A program made the translations under genes and the position numbers. A stretch of DNA of 64,000 bases from Dehalococcoidales bacterium. Lineage in GTDB: Bacteria; Chloroflexota; Dehalococcoidia; Dehalococcoidales; UBA2162. The DNA is taken from positions 32,077 to 96,076 of the forward strand of contig JAFGCW010000060.1 in the NCBI GenBank assembly GCA_016932435.1, read 5' to 3'. Numbering within the stretch: position 1 is the first letter of the stretch; each line of letters opens with the position of its first letter. Positions 43,933 through 53,406 of this stretch are shown here, piece after piece. The notes under the pieces were generated by a model that did not search any database, was not told the origin of the DNA, and saw nothing but the letters and a program-made list of their open reading frames with translations.

Positions 43933-44356
43933 TACTGTCTTTGACGTACTTACTGGTCAGAGATACCGCCAGGAAGAATATCGGTTTGTCTACTCTGACG
44001 ACGCGGAGAGGGCAGTGGCGCAGACCAGCGGGACAGTAAATCATACAGCTCTTATTAAGCGTGTATTTTTCATCTTCGAGCCAGAATTCAACCTCACCGT
44101 AAAGATCACTCGGGTTATCGGTATCGCTGCCGAAGAAGCCAACTACCTCGTCGAAATCATGGGTGTGAGAGGGAGTTCCTTCTTCGTCCGTAGCCTTCCA
44201 GTACCAGGAAGTGATAATGCTGGGGGCTCCTTTGATAACGAAATCTTCAAGCCATAATATTCTTGTCGCCCGTTGATTGTACTCGTCCATCCTGGCGGCG
44301 ACATCGTCGGGAACGACCAGGTCGGTCAGTATGTATTTTTCATATTTACCTGACAT
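43901..44356 (-). CDS. Cupin-like hypothetical protein
   Basis: A 151-residue protein whose HTHDFDEVVGFFG and YCPAGLRHCPLRV segments look like the two metal-binding motifs of a cupin barrel. ATG 44356 is fixed by AAAGGAGGAG at 4-10 bases upstream. No specific family recalled. It overlaps the following methyltransferase gene. Confidence 0.7.
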   Translation of the reverse strand: MSGKYEKYILTDLVVPDDVAARMDEYNQRATRILWLEDFVIKGAPSIITSWYWKATDEEGTPSHTHDFDEVVGFFGSDTDNPSDLYGEVEFWLEDEKYTLNKSCMIYCPAGLRHCPLRVVRVDKPIFFLAVSLTSKYVKDSIVRGVGKDEG

Positions 44357-44388
44357 AACTCCTCCTTTATTCATGTTTTATAGATTTA

Positions 44389-45078
44389 TCACTGCTGTCC
44401 TGCAGGGATTGCCTGAGAGTTTCTATTTGTACTGGCCGCGTGGTAAATAGAAGCGAACGCGGCTTCCACCCACATACCTGAAAAAATGGCACCGATTCCG
44501 AATAATAATATTCCGGCAATGAAGATAGGAATAGCCAGCAGTCCCATCAGGAAAATTGTCAATGCGTGGCCGTTAGTCATGTTCCAGCTTTCCTGTATAG
44601 CTTTCAGGGCATCCATTTTTTCATCGACTACAAGGTAGCGGACAAACGCCAGCTTACACAGGAAATATATACCCGGGATTATAAAGAGAATGAAACCTAT
44701 CAATATGATGATCCCGCACAGAAGGTTGGCGATAATAATATTCAAGTAGTTTTCCAGGACTATTGTCAGGTCTTTTACTTCCGGCTTTTCACCACGAGCG
44801 GCTTTAAGATATGCGAAGGAAACTCCGTATTGAAGAGGGGTGGTAATAAAAAAGCTGTAAGCGTATCCGAAGAATGCCCAGGCGAAGTTAATCGGTTCAC
44901 CGAAACCTTGAACCCAGCTAATGATATACGTCGGGATACCGAACGCTATCATGATAATGAAGATAAGTAGAAAATCGATCAAGTGCTTACTGAGCTTTCT
45001 CAAGCCGTGACTGTAGCAGGCTCCTACTTCCGGCGGGTATTCGTTATTATCCAGTGCCGAATTATCCTGAATTATCAT
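44389..45078 (-). CDS. Polytopic membrane protein of unknown function
   Basis: A 229-residue protein with about five or six membrane helices. The segment FVRYLVVDEKMDALKAIQESWNMTNG is typical of YciC/DUF975-like membrane proteins (a helix-loop with conserved Asp and Trp), so it may belong there. ATG 45078 is used, with AGAGATAC upstream. No link to neighbours is evident. Confidence 0.65.
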   Translation of the reverse strand: MIIQDNSALDNNEYPPEVGACYSHGLRKLSKHLIDFLLIFIIMIAFGIPTYIISWVQGFGEPINFAWAFFGYAYSFFITTPLQYGVSFAYLKAARGEKPEVKDLTIVLENYLNIIIANLLCGIIILIGFILFIIPGIYFLCKLAFVRYLVVDEKMDALKAIQESWNMTNGHALTIFLMGLLAIPIFIAGILLFGIGAIFSGMWVEAAFASIYHAASTNRNSQAIPAGQQ

Positions 45079-45095
45079 ATGTATCTCTTTAAGTA

Positions 45096-45986
45096 TTATT
45101 TTTCAACGCGGACGCCGGTTAGCTTTTCAAGAGCCTTGATGAGTGCCTGAGTGCCATTTTTACCTTCACCTTCAGCCTGGAGTTTTTCATACATTTCCTT
45201 TATTCGGCTGGTTACCAGCAGGTCAATGCCCATCTCTTCTGCGCTTCCTGTTACCAGGTTCAGATCCTTGATCAGCAGGTCTATCATAAAGCCAGGTCTG
45301 AAATCTCTTTCGATAATACGCGGAGCCAGGTTCGTCAGCTGCCAGGAACCTGCCGCGCCGCCCTTGACGGCATCTATGGTCTTTTCCAGGTCTACACCGG
45401 ATTTACTGGCGAAGATAAGGGCTTCCGCGACACTGTTGAGGGTGCCGGTGACAAGAATCTGGTTGACGAGTTTGACGGTCTGTCCCATTCCGTTGGAGCC
45501 TACATGGATTACATTCTTACCCATAGCCTGGAGTACCGGAAGGCATCGTTGGAATATTGCGGTTTCTCCGCCGGTCATTATCGATAGGGTGCCATCGATC
45601 GCTCCCTGTTCACCGCCACTGACCGGCGCATCGAGCATGTGAGCACCTTTTTCTTTCAGACGGGCGGCAATTTTCCTGGTAGCTTCCGGTGCAATCGTAC
45701 TCATATCGATTACCACCGAGTCCGGCCTGATACTCTCGATAACCCCGTTTCCCCCGAGAATGACGCTTTCGACATCAGGTGTATCTGATACGATAGTGAT
45801 AATCACGGTAGAATCAGCGGTTGCTTCAGCCGGAGATTCTGCCTTTTTAGCTCCCTGAGATACCGGTTCAGCGGTCTTTGATTCCGTACGATTGTAAACG
45901 GTAACGTCGAAACCGGCCTTAAGCAGGTTGAGGGACATCGGTTTTCCCATTATCCCGAGACCGATAAATCCTATCTTTTTATCCAT
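45096..45986 (-). CDS. Beta-hydroxyacid dehydrogenase (GarR/MmsB-like)
   Basis: NAD(P)-dependent beta-hydroxyacid dehydrogenase (296 aa), the group containing tartronate-semialdehyde reductase and 3-hydroxyisobutyrate dehydrogenase. It has the cofactor motif GFIGLGIMGKPMSLNLLKAG (6-25), the substrate motif DAPVSGGEQGAIDGTLSIM (about 118-136) and the catalytic Lys in GMGQTVKLVNQ. Exact substrate unclear. Confidence 0.92.
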   Translation of the reverse strand: MDKKIGFIGLGIMGKPMSLNLLKAGFDVTVYNRTESKTAEPVSQGAKKAESPAEATADSTVIITIVSDTPDVESVILGGNGVIESIRPDSVVIDMSTIAPEATRKIAARLKEKGAHMLDAPVSGGEQGAIDGTLSIMTGGETAIFQRCLPVLQAMGKNVIHVGSNGMGQTVKLVNQILVTGTLNSVAEALIFASKSGVDLEKTIDAVKGGAAGSWQLTNLAPRIIERDFRPGFMIDLLIKDLNLVTGSAEEMGIDLLVTSRIKEMYEKLQAEGEGKNGTQALIKALEKLTGVRVEK

Positions 45987-46014
45987 ATGCGATAGTACTC
46001 CCCCAGCACTAATA

Positions 46015-46203
46015 CTAACCTTTTTTCCAGGTAAATGGAATAATGAAAGCTATGCATCCAAGAAGAAAAAAGATACTGCCGATAAGTCCCCATGGACTCC
46101 AGTTGATGGAACTATCTATGATGAAAAGAATAGCACACACGAGAAAGAGAAGCCAGCCGTATAATTGATATTTTCTTTCTCGATGACCGTGCTCTTCTGA
46201 CAC
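46015..46203 (-). CDS. Small two-helix membrane protein (62 aa)
   Basis: No family recognised. GTG 46203 has AGAGGTA upstream. A charged start (SEEHGHRERKYQ) leads to helices at about 13-30 and 38-57, ending WKKG. It is 29 bases downstream of nrdJ on the same strand and could be the last gene of that operon. Confidence 0.55.
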   Translation of the reverse strand: MSEEHGHRERKYQLYGWLLFLVCAILFIIDSSINWSPWGLIGSIFFLLGCIAFIIPFTWKKG

Positions 46204-46232
46204 TTATACCTCTTTCTAATCGAGATACATGC

Positions 46233-48893
46233 TTAACATTTCGTATAGCCGCAGCCGTGACAGATAAAGCAGCCTTCCTGGTAAGCCAGCAGACTGCCGC
46301 AGTCAGGACACTGACCGCCGACATTCCTAGTCAGGTTCAGGCTTGGTTGAATCGGCGTATTCGAAGACGCAGTATCCGTGCTACTATCGATATCCGGACT
46401 AATATGCCTTTCGAGGACGGTGGCAATCGCGTCGGCACAGGATAGAATCGATTTACCCTCGGACCAGGCTATCGAGGGGCAGCGGATTCCGCGAAGCTGC
46501 TTGATTATTGAGTTCATGTCAATGCCGGCACGCAACGCTACCGAGATCAGCCGTCCGATAGCTTCAAGCTGGGCTGACGCGCAGCCGCCGCTTTTACCCA
46601 GTGTAAGGAACACTTCACAGATACCGAATTCATCCGAGCCTACCGTTACATAGATCCCGCCGCAGCCTGTCATTACTTCCTCAACGGTTGCTGTGGTAAC
46701 CTTGGGGCGTTCTCTCGGGCTGATACCGGTTCTGACAACCGGTTTTTCAACCTTTTTTTCGACAGGAGCGGTACTCAATGGCTGATATTCTCTGCTTTTA
46801 TCCCGGTATATAGTAATGCCTTTTAACTCTTCTTCATAAGCCATCATATATACCGTGGCTATATCCTCGCGAGTTGCGTCCTCAGGAAAATTGACCGTTT
46901 TGGATACGGCATTGTGAGTTGATTTTTGGAAAGCGGCCTGCATTTTTACATGCCATTCCGGGCTGATATCATGTGCTGTAACGTAGAGTTCTTTAATATC
47001 ATCGGGAATGTCTTTCATTGAGTGAAGCTGTGTTCCTGTAGCAAGCTGTTCCATCAGTTGATCCGTGTAAAAACCACGATCTCTGGCTGTCCGGTCGAAG
47101 AACGGATTGACTTCGACCATCCGGGCGCCGTCAAGTATATTGTGAATATAACTGAGTGCGAAAAGCGGCTCGATTCCGCTCGAACAACCGGCAATGATAC
47201 TGAGTGTTCCGGTAGGTGCAATGGTCGTACAGGTGGCATTTCTTGGTCTTGGTCCTTCAGAAGTGTCGTAGACACTTCCTTCGAATGCCGGGAATACACC
47301 TCTTTCTTCTGCCAGGATTACTGAGGCTTTAATGGCTTCTTCATTGACGAACCTCATAACTTCTTCACCTGTCTGTAAAGCCTCATCGGAGTTATAAGGA
47401 ATGCCCATCTGGATAAGCATATCGGCGAAGCCCATTATGCCAAGGCCTATCTTCCTGGTATTCCGTGTCATTTCGGCTATTGCCGGAAGAGGGAATCGAT
47501 TTACGTCGATCACGTTGTCAAGAAATCTCACGGCTGTCCTGATGGTGGAATCCAGTTTCTCATAATCGATGTTGGTTTTTCCTTCGGATTCTTTGAGCAT
47601 ATGGCTGAGGTTTATTGAGCCGAGATTGCATGATTCGTAGGGAAGCAGTGGCTGCTCTCCACAGGGATTAGTGCTTTCTATTTTACCCAGGTGTGGCGTA
47701 GGATTATGTTCATTGATTCGGTCAATGAATACTATGCCGGGATCACCGGTTTTCCATGCCATATCGACAATCTTGTCGAAAAGTTCCCTGGCTTTAACGG
47801 TATTCTGTACCTCTCCGGTACGGGGATTGATCAGGTTAAAATCGGAATCTGCTTTGACAGCTTCCATAAATTCTTCTGTCACCGCGACTGAGAGGTTGAA
47901 GTTGGTCAAGGAACTCATATCTTCTTTAGCGGTGATGAACTTCATTATATCCGGGTGGTCTACATTCAGGATCGCCATATTTGCGCCGCGCCGTGTTCCT
48001 CCCTGTTTTATCACGTCGGTTGTCGCGTCGAATGCTTTCATAAAAGAAATAGGTCCGCTGGCAACGCCGCCCGTTGAACCGACCCTGTCCGTTTCAGGTC
48101 TGAGACGGGTAAACGAGAATCCTGTACCGCCGCCGCTCTTATGGATAAGAGCGGTATTCTTCACAGCGTCGAAGATAGATTCCATGGTATCGTCTATAGG
48201 AAGAACGAAACAAGCCGAAAGCTGACCGAGTTCTCTGCCGGCATTCATCAGGGTAGGGGAGTTAGGCAAAAAGTCCAGGTTTGCCATTATGCTATAAAAT
48301 TCTTCTTCCACTGCGGCTGTATCGGCAGATTCATTATACCCGGTTTCTGCCGCAGCTATTGCTCTGGCCACACGGCGAAAGAGTGTCGCAGGCGTTTCGA
48401 TGACTTGTCCTTCCTTGTCCTTCTGGAGATAACGCCGTTCAAGGACACGGAGTGCGTTTTCAGTTATTTCAAGGCCTTCCGGTGATTGTACTGGTGTTTC
48501 AGCCCTGGTTATTTGTTCTGTCATCGGTTTTACCTCCTGTTTCTTGGTAATATGTGTTTCTTTTAACTTTTCCTGGTTCATGGTGGTTGTTTCCTGATAT
48601 ATATTTGATTTGGGTCTGTCATCGTCAGACTCGAGTATTTCTTTGACTATTGCCTGTATTTCGGCTCTACTTGGAACACGTCGAGGCGAAGTGCGCGTAC
48701 GGGGAACGAGATCCTCCATCCCGGGAAACGGTTGCGCATGTTCGAGACGTTCGATAACCCGGCTTGTCAATTGCTCGATCTTGTCTTTATCACGCAGTCC
48801 CATGGACTCCGCGTCGGCAACGACCGCTTTAAGTATCTCGGTACGGTTCAGTTCAGTCAGTCGCCTGCTTTTTGACCTTTCTCCCTCACTCAT
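46233..48893 (-). CDS. nrdJ: Adenosylcobalamin-dependent (class II) ribonucleotide reductase
   Basis: Makes dNTPs without oxygen, using B12. The catalytic core has the phrases PNSPTLMNAGRELGQLSACFVLP, HKSGGGTGFSFTRLRP and NPCGEQPLLPYESCNLGSINL, and the C-terminus has a zinc-like motif CPDCGSLLAYQEGCFICHGCGY. The longest frame (886 aa) overlaps nrdR by 4 bases and carries an ATP-cone-like N-terminal region (1-90, with SRAEIQAIVKEILES). An internal ATG at 48524 (residue 124, MTEQITRAETP) has AGGAGG 8 bases upstream and begins just ahead of the usual class II core, so two products are possible. Confidence 0.95.
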   Translation of the reverse strand: MSEGERSKSRRLTELNRTEILKAVVADAESMGLRDKDKIEQLTSRVIERLEHAQPFPGMEDLVPRTRTSPRRVPSRAEIQAIVKEILESDDDRPKSNIYQETTTMNQEKLKETHITKKQEVKPMTEQITRAETPVQSPEGLEITENALRVLERRYLQKDKEGQVIETPATLFRRVARAIAAAETGYNESADTAAVEEEFYSIMANLDFLPNSPTLMNAGRELGQLSACFVLPIDDTMESIFDAVKNTALIHKSGGGTGFSFTRLRPETDRVGSTGGVASGPISFMKAFDATTDVIKQGGTRRGANMAILNVDHPDIMKFITAKEDMSSLTNFNLSVAVTEEFMEAVKADSDFNLINPRTGEVQNTVKARELFDKIVDMAWKTGDPGIVFIDRINEHNPTPHLGKIESTNPCGEQPLLPYESCNLGSINLSHMLKESEGKTNIDYEKLDSTIRTAVRFLDNVIDVNRFPLPAIAEMTRNTRKIGLGIMGFADMLIQMGIPYNSDEALQTGEEVMRFVNEEAIKASVILAEERGVFPAFEGSVYDTSEGPRPRNATCTTIAPTGTLSIIAGCSSGIEPLFALSYIHNILDGARMVEVNPFFDRTARDRGFYTDQLMEQLATGTQLHSMKDIPDDIKELYVTAHDISPEWHVKMQAAFQKSTHNAVSKTVNFPEDATREDIATVYMMAYEEELKGITIYRDKSREYQPLSTAPVEKKVEKPVVRTGISPRERPKVTTATVEEVMTGCGGIYVTVGSDEFGICEVFLTLGKSGGCASAQLEAIGRLISVALRAGIDMNSIIKQLRGIRCPSIAWSEGKSILSCADAIATVLERHISPDIDSSTDTASSNTPIQPSLNLTRNVGGQCPDCGSLLAYQEGCFICHGCGYTKC

Positions 48894-49429
48894 CTTCGGC
48901 CCCTGTTACGAGTTTTCGTTGATGTGAACAATTCTTCTTCCGGTATAAGCGGCAGCTGGCTGGAATCATCTGATGTTTCCGGTTTATCACTCACCAGATC
49001 ATCGATCTCACGTTTTAGTGCGGTAATATCTGTAAAATCGCGATATACGCTGGCAAACCGGATGTATGCGATATAATCAAGACTTTTCAGCCTGTTCATC
49101 ACCATGTCCCCGATTAACGTACTGGGTATCTCCACTTTATTCAGTGTCTCAAGCTCTGTTTCAATATCGTCTGCCAGCTTATCTATGGTACCGGTAGGAA
49201 GGGGACGTTTTTCACAGGCTTTACGTATACCGGAAAGCAGTTTTTCCTTATTAAACTCCTCACGACGCTGGTCTTTCTTGATTACATAAAGACCAGTTGG
49301 CTGTAAACGTTCATAGGTAGTAAAACGGGCATTACAACTCAGACAAAGACGCCGGCGACGTATTCCATCGTTAGCATCTCGAGAGTCAATCACCCTTGAA
49401 TCATGATATCCGCAATATGGACAATTCAT
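48890..49429 (-). CDS. nrdR: Transcriptional repressor NrdR
   Basis: Zinc-ribbon/ATP-cone repressor of ribonucleotide reductase genes (179 aa). ATG 49429 gives the family start MNCPYCGYHDSRVIDSR; the second zinc pair is CLSCNARF. The ATP cone includes VIKKDQRREEFNKEKLLSGIRKACEKRP. The C-terminal 30 residues (after about 150) are a variable tail. It overlaps nrdJ and has a double NrdR box over its own promoter, so the operon should be autoregulated. Confidence 0.96.
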   Translation of the reverse strand: MNCPYCGYHDSRVIDSRDANDGIRRRRLCLSCNARFTTYERLQPTGLYVIKKDQRREEFNKEKLLSGIRKACEKRPLPTGTIDKLADDIETELETLNKVEIPSTLIGDMVMNRLKSLDYIAYIRFASVYRDFTDITALKREIDDLVSDKPETSDDSSQLPLIPEEELFTSTKTRNRGRR

Positions 49430-49438
49430 ACCGTAATC

Positions 49439-49493
49439 CCACACTATATAGAACAGGAAATTAAAAATACCACAATATATAGTGTTTTGTCAA
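49439..49493 (-). promoter_or_regulatory. nrdR promoter with two NrdR boxes
   Basis: On the minus strand TTGACA (49488-49493), 18-base spacer, TATTTT (49464-49469). Box 2 (49470-49485) matches the palindrome ACACWATATATWGTGT at 15 of 16 positions and fills the -35/-10 spacer. Box 1 (49439-49454) matches at 11 of 16 and lies just downstream of the start site. They are 31 bases apart, three helical turns, as known for NrdR operators. Confidence 0.85.
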
Positions 49494-49844
49494 GGTTATT
49501 CCATCTTATATAAGTACCTGTAAATTACTGCATGTTATCACAATTATGGATAGATAATAATGGAAAAAATTCCCCCTCTCACCCAGTGGAATTGTCGCAG
49601 AGCAAATCAGTTTACCGGGTGAGAGGGGGGATAAAGGGGGGTGAGTACTCAAGTACGAGTTGATTAGTTTATTCAGGTTAGGGAGTACTCCGGGTAATTT
49701 TGAAGACTCATTTTACACAGCTATATCCACCATGAAAGGTATCCCGGCTGTAATTTTCATACAAATAATTGCACGTACAGCCATTTGCTGTTCTATGACC
49801 CACCCTTTTCAGGTAACTTATTCTATTTTTTTCAGAAATTCGCG
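49494..49844. other. Spacer between ftsZ and nrdR, with inverted repeat
   Basis: I see no gene here; a 62-codon frame at 49660 has no ribosome binding site. The one structure is a 13-bp inverted repeat, CCCCCTCTCACCC (49572-49584) with GGGTGAGAGGGGG (49617-49629), 32-base loop, followed on the minus strand by a T-run. It may terminate ftsZ transcription. Confidence 0.6.
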
Positions 49845-50972
49845 TTAATTTTTACGAGACATTGTCTTTTCTATTTTGTAAGCAGGCGATCCGGTGGCAC
49901 GACGATGACCGAAGAGAGGACGACGCAGGAATGAGGGAACATCGAGTTCATCTTCGCGGGTCTTAAGGTTCGTCAGGAATTCCTTCATTTCTTCGTCTTT
50001 ACTCATATCGACCATAGTATCTTTAGCCAGGAATCCCGTAGCTATTAAGGTAATCTTGATTTCGTTTTCCATATCAACATCGTGTGCGACGCCAAAAATA
50101 ATATTAGCTTCGGGATCGACTGCCTGCTTGATAACCTCGGCTGCTTCGTTAACTTCAAACAAAGTGAGACTACTGTCTCCGACGATGTTGAACAGGACGC
50201 CTTTCGCACCGCCGGCTGATGAATCAAGAAGCGGACTCGCCAGTGCCTGTTTGGCAGCGTCGACAGCCCGATTCTGACCTGTACCGCTGCCCATAGACAT
50301 CCATGCGGGTCCTGAATCTTTCATAACTTTGTTGACGTCAGCGAAATCGAGGTTAATTACGCCAGGAACCGTGATCACGTCGGATATCGCCTGAACACCA
50401 TGCCTGAGTACGTCATCAGCCATCTTGAAAGCGGTATCAACTCCGGTTTTCTGGTCACAGAGATCAAGTAAACGATCGTTCGGAATTATAATGAGAGTAT
50501 CTACTTGATCCATGAGTTTATTTATTCCGTCTTCTGCAACAGCAGTACGATTCTGTCCTTCAAAGGCGAAGGGCTTGGTTACTACTGCTATTGTTAAGGC
50601 ACCGCTTTGCTTGGCGATCTCTGCCACTACAGGAGCAGCACCGGTACCGGTACCACCGCCCATACCGGCAGTGATGAATACCATATCCGCGCCGGTAACG
50701 ACACCTTTAAGATCATCCCGACTTTCTTCAGCTGCTTTTTGACCGAGGTTATGGTCACCGCCAACACCGAGTCCTCTTGTTAACCGCTCCCCTATCTGGA
50801 CACGGGTGGGAGCTTCTGTAAGGGCCATTGCCTGGGCATCAGTGTTCATTGCTATAAATTCAACGCCCTGGATATTCTCCTGGACCATGCGAGTAACTGC
50901 GTTGCATCCACCACCACCCAGACCGATAACCTTAATCTTTGCTGGATTTAGTGTGAAACTTGATTTAGCCAT
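49845..50972 (-). CDS. ftsZ: Cell-division GTPase FtsZ
   Basis: Tubulin-like division-ring protein (375 aa). GGGGCNAV (about 18-25), [15 protein letters not shown] (GTP signature) and the T7 loop [11 protein letters not shown] are intact. The core ends near [10 protein letters not shown], followed by a linker of only about 30 residues, then the conserved peptide DVPSFLRR and an unusual basic tail of about 27 residues. Start has AAGGAGGAGG upstream. It follows ftsA directly. Confidence 0.96.
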   Translation of the reverse strand: MAKSSFTLNPAKIKVIGLGGGGCNAVTRMVQENIQGVEFIAMNTDAQAMALTEAPTRVQIGERLTRGLGVGGDHNLGQKAAEESRDDLKGVVTGADMVFITAGMGGGTGTGAAPVVAEIAKQSGALTIAVVTKPFAFEGQNRTAVAEDGINKLMDQVDTLIIIPNDRLLDLCDQKTGVDTAFKMADDVLRHGVQAISDVITVPGVINLDFADVNKVMKDSGPAWMSMGSGTGQNRAVDAAKQALASPLLDSSAGGAKGVLFNIVGDSSLTLFEVNEAAEVIKQAVDPEANIIFGVAHDVDMENEIKITLIATGFLAKDTMVDMSKDEEMKEFLTNLKTREDELDVPSFLRRPLFGHRRATGSPAYKIEKTMSRKN

Positions 50973-51022
50973 CTCCTCCTCCTTAATTCAATCCATTATT
51001 AATACTAATGGTAAGTAACCAA

Positions 51023-52237
51023 TTAGCCGAACAAGCTTTTTATTTGGGTTACCAGTTTCCGCAAGCCCAGGTTAAATCCCAAGGGCTTCCAATTCTGTTG
51101 TCTCTTGTTTTTTGCTCCCCATAGCAAGAGACCTACACTGGTTGCGTACGCCGGATCACAAAGGGTATCGCTGATTCCGGGTACATTCATCGGACTTCCG
51201 ACTCTCACCGGGAGTCTCATGATATCGCGTCCCAGTATATCAATCCCTGGTAGATTGGAACTGCCGCCGGTAAGTATCAGTCCGGCGGGAATCAGTGATT
51301 CATAATCAGAGCGTGGTAACTCAAGTACTATGAGTCTCAGGATTTCTTCAACACGGGCTCTAACGATTTCTGAGAGATCCTGATATGAGATACCGTGCCC
51401 GTTTGTTGCTGTTTCATTTTTCTCAGCCTGGCCTTCATAGACAGGCAGTAAGCTGCCATATCTCTTTTTCATTTCTTCAGCTACTTCGAATGGCAGCCCG
51501 AGACCAATAGCTACATCCCTGGTAAGCTGGTACCCGGCAACGGGAAGAATAGCGGTGTGCCAGATACTACCGTCTTTGAAGATTGCTACATCCGTGGTGC
51601 CACCACCGATATCGGCCAGAGCGACACCGACCTGTTTTTCATCCGGTGTTAATACGGATTCACCGCTTGCTAGAGGTTCGAGTACGAGGTCATCGATGTC
51701 AATTCCTAAACCTCTTATGCATTTGGTCATGTTCTGTATCGATGCAACTGCAGCTGTAATGACGTGGGTCTCCACGTCCAGTCGGAAGCCGTGCATACCT
51801 ACGGGATTCTTTACTCCGGCCTGACCGTCAACTGCATAATGCCTGGGGATTACGTGTAGCAGTTTTCTGTCGTTAGGTACCTTGATATTTTGAGCGTTCT
51901 GGAGTACCCGTTTCAGGTCATCAGGCCGCACCAGACGGTCATCTCGGGTTATGGCTACTACTCCCTGATTGTTCAGTGAAGTGACGTGCCTGCCCGTAAC
52001 ACCTACATATGCTGATTCTACTTTATATCCACTTGATTGCTCTGCTTTCCTCACTGATTCGCGGATCGCTTCTTTTGCTTCGTTGATGTTGACTACAAGC
52101 CCTTTATGCAGTCCATTCGACGGTGAGATACCAACACCGGCTACCTGCAGTTTGTTTGATTCAGTTACTTCGGCAATAGTAGTACATATCTTGGTTGTGC
52201 CAACATCAATAGAGACTATTGTGTTCCGCTTGCTCAT
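51023..52237 (-). CDS. ftsA: Cell-division protein FtsA
   Basis: Actin-like membrane tether of FtsZ (404 aa). The phosphate-1 motif IVSIDVGTTKICT, phosphate-2 ADIGGGTTDVAIF and adenosine motif ILTGGSSNLPGI are present. The chain ends in an amphipathic basic helix (LRKLVTQIKSLFG), the membrane-targeting sequence. Start has AAGGAGGGG upstream. It lies 50 bases before ftsZ. Confidence 0.95.
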   Translation of the reverse strand: MSKRNTIVSIDVGTTKICTTIAEVTESNKLQVAGVGISPSNGLHKGLVVNINEAKEAIRESVRKAEQSSGYKVESAYVGVTGRHVTSLNNQGVVAITRDDRLVRPDDLKRVLQNAQNIKVPNDRKLLHVIPRHYAVDGQAGVKNPVGMHGFRLDVETHVITAAVASIQNMTKCIRGLGIDIDDLVLEPLASGESVLTPDEKQVGVALADIGGGTTDVAIFKDGSIWHTAILPVAGYQLTRDVAIGLGLPFEVAEEMKKRYGSLLPVYEGQAEKNETATNGHGISYQDLSEIVRARVEEILRLIVLELPRSDYESLIPAGLILTGGSSNLPGIDILGRDIMRLPVRVGSPMNVPGISDTLCDPAYATSVGLLLWGAKNKRQQNWKPLGFNLGLRKLVTQIKSLFG

Positions 52238-52332
52238 TTACCCCCTCCTTCTTATATAGATTTCGCCTTCTATGTGCTGGATGAGCGTTCACATTTGATT
52301 ACCCCCTTCTATAGTGTTAATACATAACATTT

Positions 52333-53406
52333 TTAATTTATTATTGATAAAACCGCGTAAGTTTGTCTGAGTTTCTTTAGCAGCGCGGGGCGTTTCCAGA
52401 CATTAGCATTTGATCGGATTTCCGCAGCAGAACGCAGTTCCTCCATTATGCTATAGTGTTCTTCCTGCGGTATGATATGTTCTGCAGCTCTCAATCTGGC
52501 GCTACGAGATCTCGGGTTTCTCTTGATTTCTTCAGGCGAAGGCGAGATTATCCTTTTGTTTATCTGCCTGAGACTGGCGGTATGTTCACAGGTACAAATC
52601 GGGACTTCGGGAGGACAGATGCAATTTTTTGATTCCTTTTGCATAAATTGTTTAACAACTCGGTCTTCAAGCGAATGGTAACTGATTACAACCAGTCTCC
52701 CCTGGTACCCCAGTAGATCCATAGCCTGTTTCAAAGCTAATTCAAGATAATCCAGTTCCTTGTTCACGGCTATGCGTATGGCCTGGAAAGTCTTCGTTGC
52801 CGGATGTATCTTACGTTGTCTCTTTCCCACTCCCCGTTCAACTATTCTTGCCAGTTCTACCGTAGTATGTATCGGGCGTTCCTGCACAATGTACCTTGCT
52901 ATTCTGCGTGCAGCGGTCTCTTCGCCGTATGTGTAGATAAGACGGGCTAGTTCTGCTTCAGGGTAATCATTAACAATGTCGGCCGCGGTTATTTCCTGAT
53001 CAGGATTAAACCGCATATCGAGAGGAGCTTTGTGCTGGAAACTAAAACCCCTTTCGTCTTTGTTAAGCTGAAGAGAAGATAATCCCAGATCAAAAAGAAT
53101 TCCGTGAACAGGAACGAAATCATTTTTATAACAGATAGATTTCAGATTCACGAAATTATCGTTGATAAGCAATATGGACTCAGCGTACTCGCTGAGCCTG
53201 AGACTTGCAGATCGTATTGCTTCAGGATCTGCGTCGATTCCCAGGAGTTGACCACCCGGAAAAATGTGTTCGAGTATAGCGGCAGCATGACCTCCACCTC
53301 CCAGCGTACAGTCTATATATCGACCGCCTGGTTGTACGGCGAGTGCCTGAATTACCTCTTCAGTTAGAACTGGGATATGAGCAGGTGACATCATTTGTGT
53401 ACTCAC
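52333..53406 (-). CDS. rsmH: 16S rRNA m4C1402 methyltransferase RsmH
   Basis: RsmH (MraW) methylates N4 of C1402 in 16S rRNA (357 aa). Family phrases are [40 protein letters not shown] and [19 protein letters not shown] 53406 overlaps the mraZ stop by one base; the ATG pair at residues 5-6 is an alternative. The C-terminal 30 residues (after LRAAEHI) are an added tail. Confidence 0.95.
   Translation of the reverse strand: MSTQMMSPAHIPVLTEEVIQALAVQPGGRYIDCTLGGGGHAAAILEHIFPGGQLLGIDADPEAIRSASLRLSEYAESILLINDNFVNLKSICYKNDFVPVHGILFDLGLSSLQLNKDERGFSFQHKAPLDMRFNPDQEITAADIVNDYPEAELARLIYTYGEETAARRIARYIVQERPIHTTVELARIVERGVGKRQRKIHPATKTFQAIRIAVNKELDYLELALKQAMDLLGYQGRLVVISYHSLEDRVVKQFMQKESKNCICPPEVPICTCEHTASLRQINKRIISPSPEEIKRNPRSRSARLRAAEHIIPQEEHYSIMEELRSAAEIRSNANVWKRPALLKKLRQTYAVLSIIN

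Noticed and set aside
48524..48893. A separate small gene made of the nrdJ N-terminal 123 codons
   Set aside because: There is no stop between it and the nrdJ core; it is an extension or alternative start, not a separate frame.
49660..49848. A 62-codon frame between ftsZ and nrdR
   Set aside because: No ribosome binding site, no family-like motif, and it runs into the ftsZ end in antisense.
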